Origin: a virus
Virus record (IMG/VR): IMGVR_UViG_3300011114_000175
Span: 1-43,565 of that record
Direction: 5' to 3' (one strand)
DNA: 43,565 nt
Shown: one piece after another, positions 6,442 to 14,772 of the stretch
Layout of the letters: each line of letters opens with the position of its first letter
Numbering within the stretch: position 1 is the stretch's first letter
Position numbers and translations under genes: made by a program
The notes under the pieces: model-generated
Databases searched by the model: none
The model's input: only the letters and a program-made list of their open reading frames with translations
Told to the model about the DNA's origin: nothing

Positions 6442-7584
6442 ATGTTCGGATTTTCCCCGTTCGCCGGAGCCCCATTTGGAGATACGGGGAGTACTACCTC
6501 CGCCCCTACTTCGGGGTGGGGAGCAGGAGCGTGGGGAGATGGGCCTTGGGGCATTTCGGATATATCTCTTGCGCTTACGGGTGTACAGGCATCAGGACAG
6601 GTCGGCACAGAAACAAGTGGAATTAGCCTCGCACTTAGCGGGGTATCCGCCACAGGAAGCACTGGAACAGTAACAGCATCACAGGCTATATCTGTCGCGC
6701 TTACTGGGGTATCCGCTTCTGGTAATGCTGGAACAGTAACCACTTCAGCCACGGCCTCACAAGCATTAACTGGGGTACAAGCAACTGGAAGCGCTGGAAC
6801 GGTCACCACTTCTGCCGCAGTTTCACAGGCTTTAACAGGCGTAGCGGCTTCTGGTGTTTTGGGGATAGTAGAGTTAGGTGGAGTTTCTTTAGCTTTAACA
6901 GGCGTATCAGCCACGGGTAGTGCAGGAACAGTAACCGCATCAATAGTCGTATCACAAGCATTAACCGGGGTACAAGCAACCGGCAGCGCCGGGACAGTAA
7001 CCACTTCAGCCACGGCTTCACAGGCATTAACTGGCGTTAGTGCAGCAGGATTAGTTGAGTCGGTAACTGCTTCAGCATCTCTTTCCATAGCTTTAACAGG
7101 GGTTCAAGCCGCCGGGTCAGTTGGATCGGTTACCACATCGTTTGTTATATCCCAAGCGTTAACTGGAGTACAGGCTCAAGGTGACAATGGCACAGTAGGC
7201 ACTACAGCGGAAGCATCCCAAACCTTAACCGGGGTGCAGGCTGCTGGCTCTATAGGCACAGTAGGTACAAGTAGAATATTTGAAGTTGCGCTGACGGGTG
7301 TATCTGCCTCCGGCGCGGTGGGGGATGTCTCCAGAGAAATTGCAGTTTCTCTAACGGGAGTTTTGGCATCCGCCCTTGCAGGAACGGCAGGAACAAGTCA
7401 AAATGTTGTTCGTGCGCTTACCGGTGTGCAGGCTAACGGGCAAGTTAATGATGTCTACCCGCCGTGGACAATAATTGATGATAGCCAAAACCCGGATTGG
7501 CAAGCCATATCCAACGCACAAACTGCTGCTTGGCAAGTCATATCTGATGCACAAACTGCTAGTTGGCAACTAATTAACACATAG
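6442..7584 (+). CDS. Tail-associated repeat protein (14 x ~22 residues)
   Basis: 380 residues. Residues 1-40 are Gly/Trp/Phe-rich (FSPFAGAPFG, then GWGAGAWGDGPWG), a motif also found in the nozzle protein at 15619. Residues 41-338 are 14 tandem repeats of about 22 residues with consensus ALTGVxAxGsaGTVtts. The C-terminus (about 340-380) has three further repeats of the type WQAISNAQTAAWQVI. The regular short beta repeats suggest a fibrous beta-helix or beta-roll, consistent with a tail spike or whisker shaft. Location at the start of the appendage cluster agrees. There are 31 non-coding bases before it and the ribosome site is weak. Confidence 0.7.
   Translation: MFGFSPFAGAPFGDTGSTTSAPTSGWGAGAWGDGPWGISDISLALTGVQASGQVGTETSGISLALSGVSATGSTGTVTASQAISVALTGVSASGNAGTVTTSATASQALTGVQATGSAGTVTTSAAVSQALTGVAASGVLGIVELGGVSLALTGVSATGSAGTVTASIVVSQALTGVQATGSAGTVTTSATASQALTGVSAAGLVESVTASASLSIALTGVQAAGSVGSVTTSFVISQALTGVQAQGDNGTVGTTAEASQTLTGVQAAGSIGTVGTSRIFEVALTGVSASGAVGDVSREIAVSLTGVLASALAGTAGTSQNVVRALTGVQANGQVNDVYPPWTIIDDSQNPDWQAISNAQTAAWQVISDAQTASWQLINT
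6562..7455 (+). repeat. Tandem repeat array, ~66 bp unit, 14 copies, coding
   Basis: In-frame tandem repeat inside the gene at 6442. Units are 60-66 bases. At protein level each unit carries ALTGV(Q/S)A(S/T)G followed by GTV. Copies 4 and 7 are almost identical in protein sequence (SQALTGVQATGSAGTVTTS), while others diverge by substitutions and by loss of one or two codons. Codons differ between copies, so the array is old and held by protein-level selection, or it has been reshuffled. Confidence 0.85.
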
Positions 7585-7592
7585 GTATATGT

Positions 7593-7943
7593 ATGGCACT
7601 CATAATTGCTGACCGGGTACAAGAAACCACCACAGTCACCGGGACAGGTACTGCTACGCTTTTGGGTGCAGTTACTGGATTTCAGAGTTTCTCCGCCGTC
7701 GGGGATGGGAATTCAACGTATTACACAATTGCAGGGCAAAGCGGATCAGAGTGGGAGGTTGGAATTGGGACGTACACTGCATCCGGCACCACACTAGCGC
7801 GTACCACAGTAATAGCGTCCAGTAATTCTGGTTCACTTGTTACTTTTTCCGCAGGTACTAAGAACGTATTTTGTACATTACCGGCAGAACGGGCAACTAC
7901 ATTTGGCAGATCATTAATTTCATCCATTGTCTTTGGATACTAA
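7593..7943 (+). CDS. Short tail-fibre module protein
   Basis: 116 residues, beta-rich. It begins MALIIADRVQETTTVTGTG and contains VTGFQSFSAVGDGNSTYYTI, WEVGIGTYTASGTTLARTTV and FSAGTKNVFCTLPAE. I recognise this as a module very common at or near the N-terminus of phage tail fibres, or as a separate small protein, where it probably forms a trimeric beta domain. Here it stands alone between the repeat protein and the glycine-rich adhesins. A role as a fibre connector or head fibre is inferred from position. Confidence 0.65.
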   Translation: MALIIADRVQETTTVTGTGTATLLGAVTGFQSFSAVGDGNSTYYTIAGQSGSEWEVGIGTYTASGTTLARTTVIASSNSGSLVTFSAGTKNVFCTLPAERATTFGRSLISSIVFGY

Positions 7944-7952
7944 GGAAACAGC

Positions 7953-8324
7953 ATGGCAAATCCTAATTTAATTAACGCAAGCTCAATTTACGGCAGTACG
8001 TCCTATTTGATTCCAAGCACAACATCGGCGACAACATGGACTGCTCTTACTCCTGCCGCGGGCACGGTAAATAAAATTGATAATATTGTTGCTTCAAATG
8101 TAACAGCCTCAACTGCAACTGTAACCGTATCAATTAATAGTGCTGCTGCCGGGGGCGGCACTGCATACCGCCTTATTTACCAATTACCGGTTCCTATTAA
8201 TGCCGCTGTTGTTATTGTTGATAAAAGCACGGCATTTTATTTAGGCGAAGCGCAATCTATTGTTGTAACAGTAGGAACTGCTTCTGCTATTGAACTCACC
8301 GCTTCCTACGAGGCGCTTACCTAA
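7953..8324 (+). CDS. Small beta-sandwich virion protein
   Basis: 123 residues with AAGGA upstream of the ATG. It is almost wholly short hydrophobic strands and turns (TATVTVSINSAAAGGGTAYRL, then AAVVIVDKSTAFYLGEAQ, then TASAIELTASYEAL). The composition and size suggest a jelly-roll or Ig-like decoration protein. The truncated protein at the left edge has a similar ending. No enzyme motif. The stop overlaps the ATG of the next adhesin gene (TAATG). Confidence 0.55.
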   Translation: MANPNLINASSIYGSTSYLIPSTTSATTWTALTPAAGTVNKIDNIVASNVTASTATVTVSINSAAAGGGTAYRLIYQLPVPINAAVVIVDKSTAFYLGEAQSIVVTVGTASAIELTASYEALT

Positions 8325-9307
8325 TGTCCACGCAGTACAAGGGTTCTGTTCTTTCATCAACAGAACAACCCACTTCAAGTTCCGTTGCTCAAGGAATTTG
8401 GAATACCAGCGATGCAATGCAAGCACAAAAGGCGGGAACATGGCCCCTGATGAGTATTCCCGTTGAGTATTTAGTTCTAGCAGGTGGTGGAGCGGGCGCA
8501 GCAGGTAACTCAGGAAACGTTGGTAATGGTGGAGGCGGTGCGGGTGGTTTACTAACCAGTACTGCAAGTTTTATTCCAGCTACTGCTTATACCTTCACTG
8601 TAGGAGCAGGCGCAACAGGAACTGTTGCAGGTCTTGGAAATGTTGCATCAAACGGATTAAATTCAGTAATTTCTGGCACAGGAATTACCACAATAACCGC
8701 ACTTGGTGGCGGCAGCGCAATGGGATATAGGGCAACCGCTGCATCTTCTAATTCTGGAGGTTCTGGCGGTGGTGGTTCATACAACACTGTTACGGCAGGA
8801 ACAGGAACTGCTGGCCCTCCACGACAAGGCTATGATGGAGGTGCTGGTGTTGCTGCTGGAACTTATGCTGGCGGTGGAGGCGGCGGTGCTGGCGGAGCTG
8901 GAGCAGCAGGCTCTGTTAGTGGTAATGGTGGAATAGGTGTACAAAGTTCTATTACTGGAACAGCTATATATTATGGCGGCGGCGGTGGCGGCGGCGCATT
9001 AAGTGGAACAGCACCTACCGGTGGTTCTGGTGGCGGTGGCGCAGGCGGTCTTGCGGCAGCAGGTGTAGCGGGTACTGCTAACTTAGGTGGCGGCGGGGGC
9101 GGCGCAGCTAATGTTCTTTCAACAGGTGCAAATGGTGGTTCTGGTGTAATTATTATTGCGTACCCAGACACTTACCCAAGTGCTTCAGCGGCAAGCGCAG
9201 GACTTACTATTAATGGAAGTGCAGGCAATACAACCCCAGATACAGCATCTAGGTCGGGTTATAAAATATACAAAATTACCGCTGGTACTGGCACTATCAC
9301 ATGGTGA
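8324..9307 (+). CDS. Glycine-rich tail adhesin 1
   Basis: 327 residues. Residues 1-45 form a conserved N-terminal module (YKGSVLSSTEQPTSS, then AQGIWNTSDAMQAQKAG) shared with the next gene, probably the virion-attachment end. From about residue 50 onward it is dominated by GGGGAGG, GGSGGGGS and GGGGGGGA stretches with interspersed beta strands (AYTFTVGAG, VIIIAYPDT). Poly-glycine blocks of this kind form polyglycine-II helix bundles in phage receptor-binding adhesins such as gp38 of T4-like phage S16, with variable loops contacting the receptor. A receptor-binding role is therefore likely. The C-terminus ends in a strand (YKIYKITAGTGTITW) also matched in its neighbour. Confidence 0.75.
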   Translation: MSTQYKGSVLSSTEQPTSSSVAQGIWNTSDAMQAQKAGTWPLMSIPVEYLVLAGGGAGAAGNSGNVGNGGGGAGGLLTSTASFIPATAYTFTVGAGATGTVAGLGNVASNGLNSVISGTGITTITALGGGSAMGYRATAASSNSGGSGGGGSYNTVTAGTGTAGPPRQGYDGGAGVAAGTYAGGGGGGAGGAGAAGSVSGNGGIGVQSSITGTAIYYGGGGGGGALSGTAPTGGSGGGGAGGLAAAGVAGTANLGGGGGGAANVLSTGANGGSGVIIIAYPDTYPSASAASAGLTINGSAGNTTPDTASRSGYKIYKITAGTGTITW

Positions 9308-9313
9308 ACAATA

Positions 9314-10273
9314 ATGTCTATTAGATACAAAGGCTCTATTCTTTCATCTACAGCGCAAACTACTAGCTCTAGTAGTGCTAAAGGTATTTGGAAAAGATCT
9401 ACTATCTTGCAAGCGTTAAAAGCAAGTGCATGGCCTTTGTTTTCAACTTCAGTTTCCGTTGATTACTTGGTTGTTGCTGGTGGCGGCAGTGGGGGTAGAG
9501 AAGGTTTTAACACTGGTACAGGTGGCGGTGGTGGCGCTGGCGGCTTGTTGACCAATACTGTTACGTTAAATCAGGGAACAGCCTACACAATTACCGTCGG
9601 GCCGGGTGGAACAGCGCCTGCTGGAGCAAGTGTTGGAAATAATGGCACAGCTTCTTCAATTGCCGGGACTGGTCTTACGACTATCTCAGCTACCGGAGGC
9701 GGGGGTGGCGGTGGTGGAGCGTCAGTTGCTACCGTTGGTAACGGCGGTTCTGGTGGTGGTGGTGGTAGCGCATCACAAGCTGGCGGCACAGGAACTGCTG
9801 GCCCCCCGCGCCAAGGCTATAACGGAGGTACTGCTACAGCTAATTTGGGCGGCTCAACTGCTGCCGCTGGTGGAGGTGGTTCAAGCGCTGTTGGTACAAA
9901 CGGAGCATCAGGCGCAGGTGGTGCGGGCGGCGCTGGTACTGCATCTAGCTTATCTGGTTCCTCAGTAACTTACGCTGGAGGCGGGGGTGGCTCTGCTTAC
10001 ACCACAGCAGGCGCAGGTGGTGCTGGCGGCGGTGGTGCTGGTGGTAAATACAACACATCTGTTGGTGTAGCGGGAACAGCAAATACTGGCGGTGGAGGCG
10101 GGGGTGGCTCTAATGGGACAAATCCAAGTCCCGGCGCTGGCGGTTCGGGTGTTGTAATTCTCAGGGTTTTGCTTGCTGTTACGGCAACAGGCACAACTGG
10201 ATCGCCTACTGTTACTACTGATGCGACTTATCGGTATTATAAATTTACTGGTAGCGGAACAATAACATTCTAA
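9314..10273 (+). CDS. Glycine-rich tail adhesin 2 (paralogue of adhesin 1)
   Basis: 319 residues, same order of parts as the preceding gene: N-terminal YKGSILSSTAQTTSSSSA module, VDYLVVAGGGSGG strand, glycine-rich blocks, the marker TGTAGPPRQGYNGG (upstream copy TGTAGPPRQGYDGG), and a final YRYYKFTGSGTITF strand. Loops between glycine blocks differ from adhesin 1, as expected for proteins that diversify receptor contacts. Tandem duplication is clear at protein level. Long antisense frames here (proline-rich) are only mirrors of the glycine codons. Confidence 0.75.
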   Translation: MSIRYKGSILSSTAQTTSSSSAKGIWKRSTILQALKASAWPLFSTSVSVDYLVVAGGGSGGREGFNTGTGGGGGAGGLLTNTVTLNQGTAYTITVGPGGTAPAGASVGNNGTASSIAGTGLTTISATGGGGGGGGASVATVGNGGSGGGGGSASQAGGTGTAGPPRQGYNGGTATANLGGSTAAAGGGGSSAVGTNGASGAGGAGGAGTASSLSGSSVTYAGGGGGSAYTTAGAGGAGGGGAGGKYNTSVGVAGTANTGGGGGGGSNGTNPSPGAGGSGVVILRVLLAVTATGTTGSPTVTTDATYRYYKFTGSGTITF

Positions 10274-10275
10274 TC

Positions 10276-10638
10276 ATGGCACATTTTGCAAAACTTGGTG
10301 AAAATAATGTAGTGCTTGAAGTGCATTGCATCCATAACAACGAGTTATTGGTAGATGGCGTAGAGTCAGAAGCCAAAGGAATTGAGTTCTTAGTTACTTG
10401 GAGCGGCGGCTATCCGTTGTGGAAGCAGACCTCCTATAATGCTACCACCCGGAAAAACTATGCGGGTATTGGCTACACCTATGACTCAGACAGGGATGCT
10501 TTTATCCCGCCAACACCGTACCCTAGCTGGCTGCTTGACGAGCAAACCTGCCAGTGGAAACCCCCCACAGATTTCCCAAATGATGGTAAGATTTACCAGT
10601 GGGATGAATCGACAACATCTTGGAAAGAGATCCTATGA
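10276..10638 (+). CDS. Tail protein, KNYAGIGYTYD family
   Basis: 120 residues. Landmarks are MAHFAKLGENNVVLEVHCI at the start, FLVTWSGGYPLWKQTSYN, RKNYAGIGYTYDSDRDAFI, and PYPSWLLDEQTCQWKPPTDFP followed by YQWDESTTSWKE. I recognise this as a widely distributed cyanophage and aquatic-phage protein encoded among tail-fibre genes. It looks like a compact, aromatic-rich beta domain, possibly a fibre hinge or cap. Its exact role is not established to my knowledge. The stop TGA overlaps the next ATG (ATGA). Confidence 0.65.
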   Translation: MAHFAKLGENNVVLEVHCIHNNELLVDGVESEAKGIEFLVTWSGGYPLWKQTSYNATTRKNYAGIGYTYDSDRDAFIPPTPYPSWLLDEQTCQWKPPTDFPNDGKIYQWDESTTSWKEIL

Positions 10639-11810
10639 CAGTCAATTATACAACCAACCTTGCGCTTGCCCAACCAGTAACTGGAACAGAATCCGGAACA
10701 TGGGGCGATGATGTAAACAACGGGTTGACATCTTATTTGGATAATGCCATTGCGGGTACGGTGACGCTTACCAATGACGGCGCAGTCACTCTTTCTAATA
10801 CCCAAGGCACAAGCTCTGCTACCAACATTGTCTCCAGCTTGACTGGCGCGGGTACAGTTTCAGCGCAGTTTGCCATTATTAAAGTAACCGGCACGCTGAC
10901 TACTGCAAAGGTACTGACAGCCCCCTCAACCAGTAAAACATTTATTGTGGTTAATGCCGCTACCGGCAGCACCGTAACTATCAAGGCATCCGGACAGTCT
11001 GGTGTGTCCGTAGCAGTGGGCGAGTCTGCTACTGTGTACTTCAACGGCACAGACTACGTTAAGAGCGCAACCACTACGGCTGGCTCCGGAACGGTTACTT
11101 CAGTTGGCTGGACAGGCGGCATTGTTTCGGTTGCAACGGCTACCACCACCCCGGCGTTTACAATTGCAGGAACATCTGGCGGCGTCCCTTACTTTAATAG
11201 CGGAACTACTTGGGCAACATCGGCTGCATTAGCGGCAAGTGCGCTGGTAATCGGCGGCGGGGCTGGCGCAGCACCTGCCACAACAACTACCGGCACTGGC
11301 GTGGTGACTGCTTTGGGCGTGGCAGTTGGTTCTGCGGGTGCGTTTACTACTAACAATGCCGCCAATACTTTCACTGCCCTGCAAACCTTTTCCGGCTCAA
11401 CCAGTGTGCTGGCAGTAGCGATGGCAAATGCAGGTGAGGTAGCGACAGTTTCTGCCACGGCGGCTACCGGCACGATTAACTATGACGTGACCACCCAAAG
11501 TGTCCTGTATTACACGACAAGCGCATCTGCCAACTGGACGGTTAACTTTCGTGGCTCGTCTGGCACCAGCCTTAATACTTTGATGGCAGTGGGCCAAAGC
11601 GTTACGGTAGCGTTTTTGGTCACCCAAGGCGCTACGGCCTACTACAACAACGTTGTAAACATTGACGGTACAGCAGTAACTCCTAAGTACCAAGGCGGCA
11701 CCGCATGGGCTGCTGGCAATGCGTCGGGTATTGACTCTTACGTCTATACCATCATAAAGACAGCCAGTGCTACTTTCACTGTCTTGGCCTCACAGACCCA
11801 GTTCAAGTAA
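10635..11810 (+). CDS. Tail fibre protein
   Basis: 391 residues. I place the start at ATG 10635 (MTVNYTTNLALAQPVTG), which overlaps the previous stop; the ATG at 10620 would read into the preceding gene. The N-terminus (NLALAQPVTGTESGTWGDDVN) is a common fibre attachment module. The body is Ala/Thr/Gly-rich with short repeats (TASGTVTSVGWTGGIVSV type) expected for a trimeric beta-fibre, and the C-terminal 150 residues (from DVTTQSVLYYTTSASANW) look like a globular beta tip of the kind that ends in an FTVLASQTQF strand. Likely role: host surface contact. Confidence 0.7.
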   Translation: MTVNYTTNLALAQPVTGTESGTWGDDVNNGLTSYLDNAIAGTVTLTNDGAVTLSNTQGTSSATNIVSSLTGAGTVSAQFAIIKVTGTLTTAKVLTAPSTSKTFIVVNAATGSTVTIKASGQSGVSVAVGESATVYFNGTDYVKSATTTAGSGTVTSVGWTGGIVSVATATTTPAFTIAGTSGGVPYFNSGTTWATSAALAASALVIGGGAGAAPATTTTGTGVVTALGVAVGSAGAFTTNNAANTFTALQTFSGSTSVLAVAMANAGEVATVSATAATGTINYDVTTQSVLYYTTSASANWTVNFRGSSGTSLNTLMAVGQSVTVAFLVTQGATAYYNNVVNIDGTAVTPKYQGGTAWAAGNASGIDSYVYTIIKTASATFTVLASQTQFK

Positions 11811-11819
11811 GGTTTAGCC

Positions 11820-13832
11820 ATGCCAGTAATTAAAACTAAAGGCGCCGCATCCTCCCAAGGCTTTGGCGAGTTTGCTAAATCTGCTGCTGTTACCAATTAC
11901 ATTGAGGATGTGTTTTCAACGTACCTCTACACAGGCAACGGCACTACACAGACCATCACGAATGGCATTGACTTGTCTACTTATGGTGGGTTGGTTTGGA
12001 CAAAAAGCCGATCGGCAGTAAAAGACAATGGAATGTGGGACACAGTTCGAGGTGCAGGAACTGGAAGTGGGTCACCAAATAATAAAACCATTAGTTCTAA
12101 CGGCTTAAACCTTAGTGCTTTTTATTCGACTGATTATTTATCTGCATTCAATACAAACGGATTCAATGTAACTTATGGCGATGCCACTTACAGTGTGGCA
12201 AACCAAAGTGGAACTACTTACGCTGGGTGGTCATTTAGGAAGCAACCTAAATTTTTTGACATTCAAACCTGGACTGGTAACGGAACAGCAGGCAAAACAA
12301 TTTCTCATAATTTAGGTTCAGTGCCTGGATGCATTATGGTGCTTTGCACTACTGCTAACTACTCTTGGTTTGTATACCACAGAAATGCAAATGCTGGTGG
12401 AAACACAACATCATTGATGCTTAATAGTACATCTGCGGCCGCAGATGATGGTAATGCTGGTATTCAAAATTTAACATCTACAACATTTGCTCTTGGTAGT
12501 GCGGGAGCAACTTCTACCAGACTTAATGATTCAGGGCAAACATACATCGCTTATATCTTTGCTCACAACGCTGGCGGGTTTGGCCTTACTGGTACAGACA
12601 ATGTAATTACTTGTGGAAGTTTTACTACTGACGCAAGCGGCAGTGTGACAGTTAATCTTGGTTATGAGCCGCAATGGTTGTTAGTTAAAAATACTCAGCT
12701 AACTGAAAATTGGGTTGAGTTGGATAATATGAGAGGTTGGTCTTTTGCTTCTCAACAAAGGTTGTTTCCCAACTTAACAAATGCTGAACAATCGTTAGCA
12801 GGAAATTATGGAACGCCTACGGCAACGGGATTTAACTTTGTAAACGGATTAGGGAATAGTAACACCTACATCTACATTGCCATACGCCGTGGGCCAATGA
12901 AAACGCCTACAACAAGTACAAGTGTTTTTGGGCTTTCTGCTAGAACTGGAACTGGTGCAAACGCAACAGTAACCGGCGGTCAAACAGATGATTTGTTTAT
13001 AAGTAAAAATAGAGCCTCTGGACCTGGAACTTTGTTTGCATCAAGATTAAGTGGAACTGTATATTTAACATCTAGTACAACAACAGGAGAAAATCCAACT
13101 GGAACAAATATACTTCAAGCAAGCCCTTGGGACATTATGGATGGCGTTAAAGTTGGAACATCATCTAATCAAACAAATGCAAATGGACAAACATTTATAA
13201 ATTATTTAGTTAAAAGAGCACCTAATTTTTTTGATGTTGTTTGTTATACGGGTACGGGAAGTGCTACTACTCAAACCCATAATTTAAATGTTGCACCTGA
13301 GTTAATAATTGTTAAAAGACGCAATTTGGCTAGCAATTGGATTGTTGGAGCAACTACAATTGGTTACTCAAATAAATTATATTTTAATTTAACAGACGCA
13401 AGCGCGGCAGATTCAACTGCATGGAATTCAACGAATCCAACTTCAAGTGTTTTTAGTCTTGGAACAAATACTGAATGCAATGCAGGAGCCTCTACTTACA
13501 TTGCCTATTTGTTTGCCTCTTGTCCAGGTGTTTCTTCTGTCGGTACTTATACAGGAAATGGAACAACGCAAACTATTAATTGTGGATTTACTAGCGGCTC
13601 TAGGTTTGTAATGATTAAGCAAACCAATTCAACTGGCGGGTGGTATTTTTACGATACAGCCCGTGGAATGACAACATTGACAGACCCTTATTTGTTTTTT
13701 GATAGCACGGCGGGTGATGCTGCAACACTTGGCTCTGTAACAACCGTAACAACTGGTTTTGCGCTTGACGCTACGATTTTGGCTGCAATTAATACAAATG
13801 CCGCAACTTACATTTACATGGCAATAGCATAA
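11820..13832 (+). CDS. Large multi-module tail fibre / receptor-binding protein
   Basis: 670 residues. The first 30 residues (TKGAASSQGFGEFAKSA) resemble fibre attachment ends. The rest is a chain of about five related modules opening with a motif of the form YTGNGTTQTI..G or a variant: near residues 37, 145, 264, 468 and 572. Each continues with strands ending in aromatic residues (PGCIMVL, PQWLLVKN, PELIIVKR, SRFVMIKQ) and then W-F/V-Y-type segments. I recall such repeats in cyanophage and pelagiphage fibres (DUF7483-like; memory only). AAGG lies upstream of the ATG. DNA is noticeably AT-richer from about 13050 to 13500 than in neighbouring genes, which suggests a transferred module. Confidence 0.7.
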   Translation: MPVIKTKGAASSQGFGEFAKSAAVTNYIEDVFSTYLYTGNGTTQTITNGIDLSTYGGLVWTKSRSAVKDNGMWDTVRGAGTGSGSPNNKTISSNGLNLSAFYSTDYLSAFNTNGFNVTYGDATYSVANQSGTTYAGWSFRKQPKFFDIQTWTGNGTAGKTISHNLGSVPGCIMVLCTTANYSWFVYHRNANAGGNTTSLMLNSTSAAADDGNAGIQNLTSTTFALGSAGATSTRLNDSGQTYIAYIFAHNAGGFGLTGTDNVITCGSFTTDASGSVTVNLGYEPQWLLVKNTQLTENWVELDNMRGWSFASQQRLFPNLTNAEQSLAGNYGTPTATGFNFVNGLGNSNTYIYIAIRRGPMKTPTTSTSVFGLSARTGTGANATVTGGQTDDLFISKNRASGPGTLFASRLSGTVYLTSSTTTGENPTGTNILQASPWDIMDGVKVGTSSNQTNANGQTFINYLVKRAPNFFDVVCYTGTGSATTQTHNLNVAPELIIVKRRNLASNWIVGATTIGYSNKLYFNLTDASAADSTAWNSTNPTSSVFSLGTNTECNAGASTYIAYLFASCPGVSSVGTYTGNGTTQTINCGFTSGSRFVMIKQTNSTGGWYFYDTARGMTTLTDPYLFFDSTAGDAATLGSVTTVTTGFALDATILAAINTNAATYIYMAIA

Positions 13833-13841
13833 GGACACATC

Positions 13842-14288
13842 ATGGAAATCCGAATCAGAGAAACCGGCGCAGTGATGTTTGAGAGCGAGTTCCGCTCCTA
13901 CCTGCAAGCCAACAATGGCCCGTCTTACGACACACTGACCCAAGAGGTGGCAGAGGCTTTAAGCGTGGATGTGGTGCTGGAAGGCCCGCAAGCCAGCCCC
14001 ACGCGCTACCAAGTGGCCTACCGTGATGGCGTTGAGAAAATTGGCGGCGCTTGGCATACCAAATACAGCGTTGCAGATATGGACGCAGACGCTATTGCCG
14101 CCAAAGATGCAGAACAAGCAAAAGCCATGCGTGAGCAGCGTAATACCAAACTTTCTGACAGCGATTGGACGCAGTTGGCAGACAGTACGGCAGACAAAAC
14201 GGCATGGGCAACCTACCGCCAAGCACTGCGTGATATATCAGCACAGTCAAGTTTCCCTTGGGACATTACTTGGCCTGACGCGCCCTAA
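13842..14288 (+). CDS. Tail fibre assembly chaperone-like protein
   Basis: 148 residues. The C-terminal 55 residues match the phage tail assembly chaperone pattern: RNTKLSDSDWTQLAD, then WATYRQALRDIS, then FPWDITWPDAP. The N-terminal half (MEIRIRETGAVMFESEFR, then LDVVLEGPQ) is a small alpha/beta domain. Proteins of this type help large fibres fold and sit next to the fibre gene, exactly as here after the 670-residue fibre. AAGGA precedes the ATG. Confidence in the chaperone family is good; the client is inferred from adjacency. Confidence 0.8.
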   Translation: MEIRIRETGAVMFESEFRSYLQANNGPSYDTLTQEVAEALSVDVVLEGPQASPTRYQVAYRDGVEKIGGAWHTKYSVADMDADAIAAKDAEQAKAMREQRNTKLSDSDWTQLADSTADKTAWATYRQALRDISAQSSFPWDITWPDAP

Positions 14289-14298
14289 CAGGTGATTT

Positions 14299-14772
14299 GT
14301 GATCGACCCGATCACCGCTTTCGCCACAGCCCAAGCGGCGGTAAAAGGCGTCCAAGCCGCGATTAAGTTAGGCAAGGATATCCACGCCATCACTGGCGAG
14401 GCAATGAAATTTTTTGAGGCCAAGGATGTTGTCCAGAGGGCAGCGTCCAAGCCAAAGACAGGGTTTGCAGGGTCGGACACGGCGCAGGCGTTTGAGATAG
14501 TCATGCAAGCCAAGCGGCTGGATGACGCTGAGAAGGAGTTAAACCAGTGGTTGGTGCTTAATGGTCATGCAGATGTTTGGCAACAGTTGTTGATTACAAG
14601 AAATAACTTGATACAGCAGCGCAAGAAAGAAGAAATCTTGGCAGAGCAGCACGCTGCGGCTAAGAAAAAGGAGATGGACGAGTTTATTAACTGGCTCCTT
14701 GGCGGTGCAATAGCTATTTTGGTACTTGGTTTTGTCTTTTGGTGGTTAACAATTTTGCTGGAGAAACACTGA
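14299..14772 (+). CDS. Coiled-coil protein with C-terminal membrane segment
   Basis: 157 residues from GTG 14299. Helical throughout: an Ala/Lys-rich N-terminus (FATAQAAVKGVQAAIKLGK), a long charged coiled coil (about residues 70-130), then one strongly hydrophobic segment near 134-154 (LLGGAIAILVLGFVFWWLTI) and a short basic tail. I recall this protein from cyanophages next to lysis genes. It could be a holin partner, an anti-holin, or a virion membrane protein. Its stop overlaps the holin start (TGATG), which supports coupling to lysis. Confidence 0.6.
   Translation: MIDPITAFATAQAAVKGVQAAIKLGKDIHAITGEAMKFFEAKDVVQRAASKPKTGFAGSDTAQAFEIVMQAKRLDDAEKELNQWLVLNGHADVWQQLLITRNNLIQQRKKEEILAEQHAAAKKKEMDEFINWLLGGAIAILVLGFVFWWLTILLEKH

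Noticed and set aside
6291-7088. 265-codon minus-strand frame with repeated TVPALPVA units
   Set aside because: It is the reverse-complement reading of the 22-residue repeat array; the repetition comes from the plus-strand gene.
6562-7455. Regularly spaced repeats considered as a CRISPR array
   Set aside because: Repeats are contiguous, in frame and without unique spacers; they encode a repeat protein.
8587-10194. Several proline-rich minus-strand frames (PPPPP stretches)
   Set aside because: They are the antisense of glycine codons in the two adhesins.
8324-13832. Variable adhesin region considered as a diversity-generating retroelement target
   Set aside because: No reverse transcriptase gene, no template repeat copy and no initiation-of-mutagenic-homing sequence could be found in the window.
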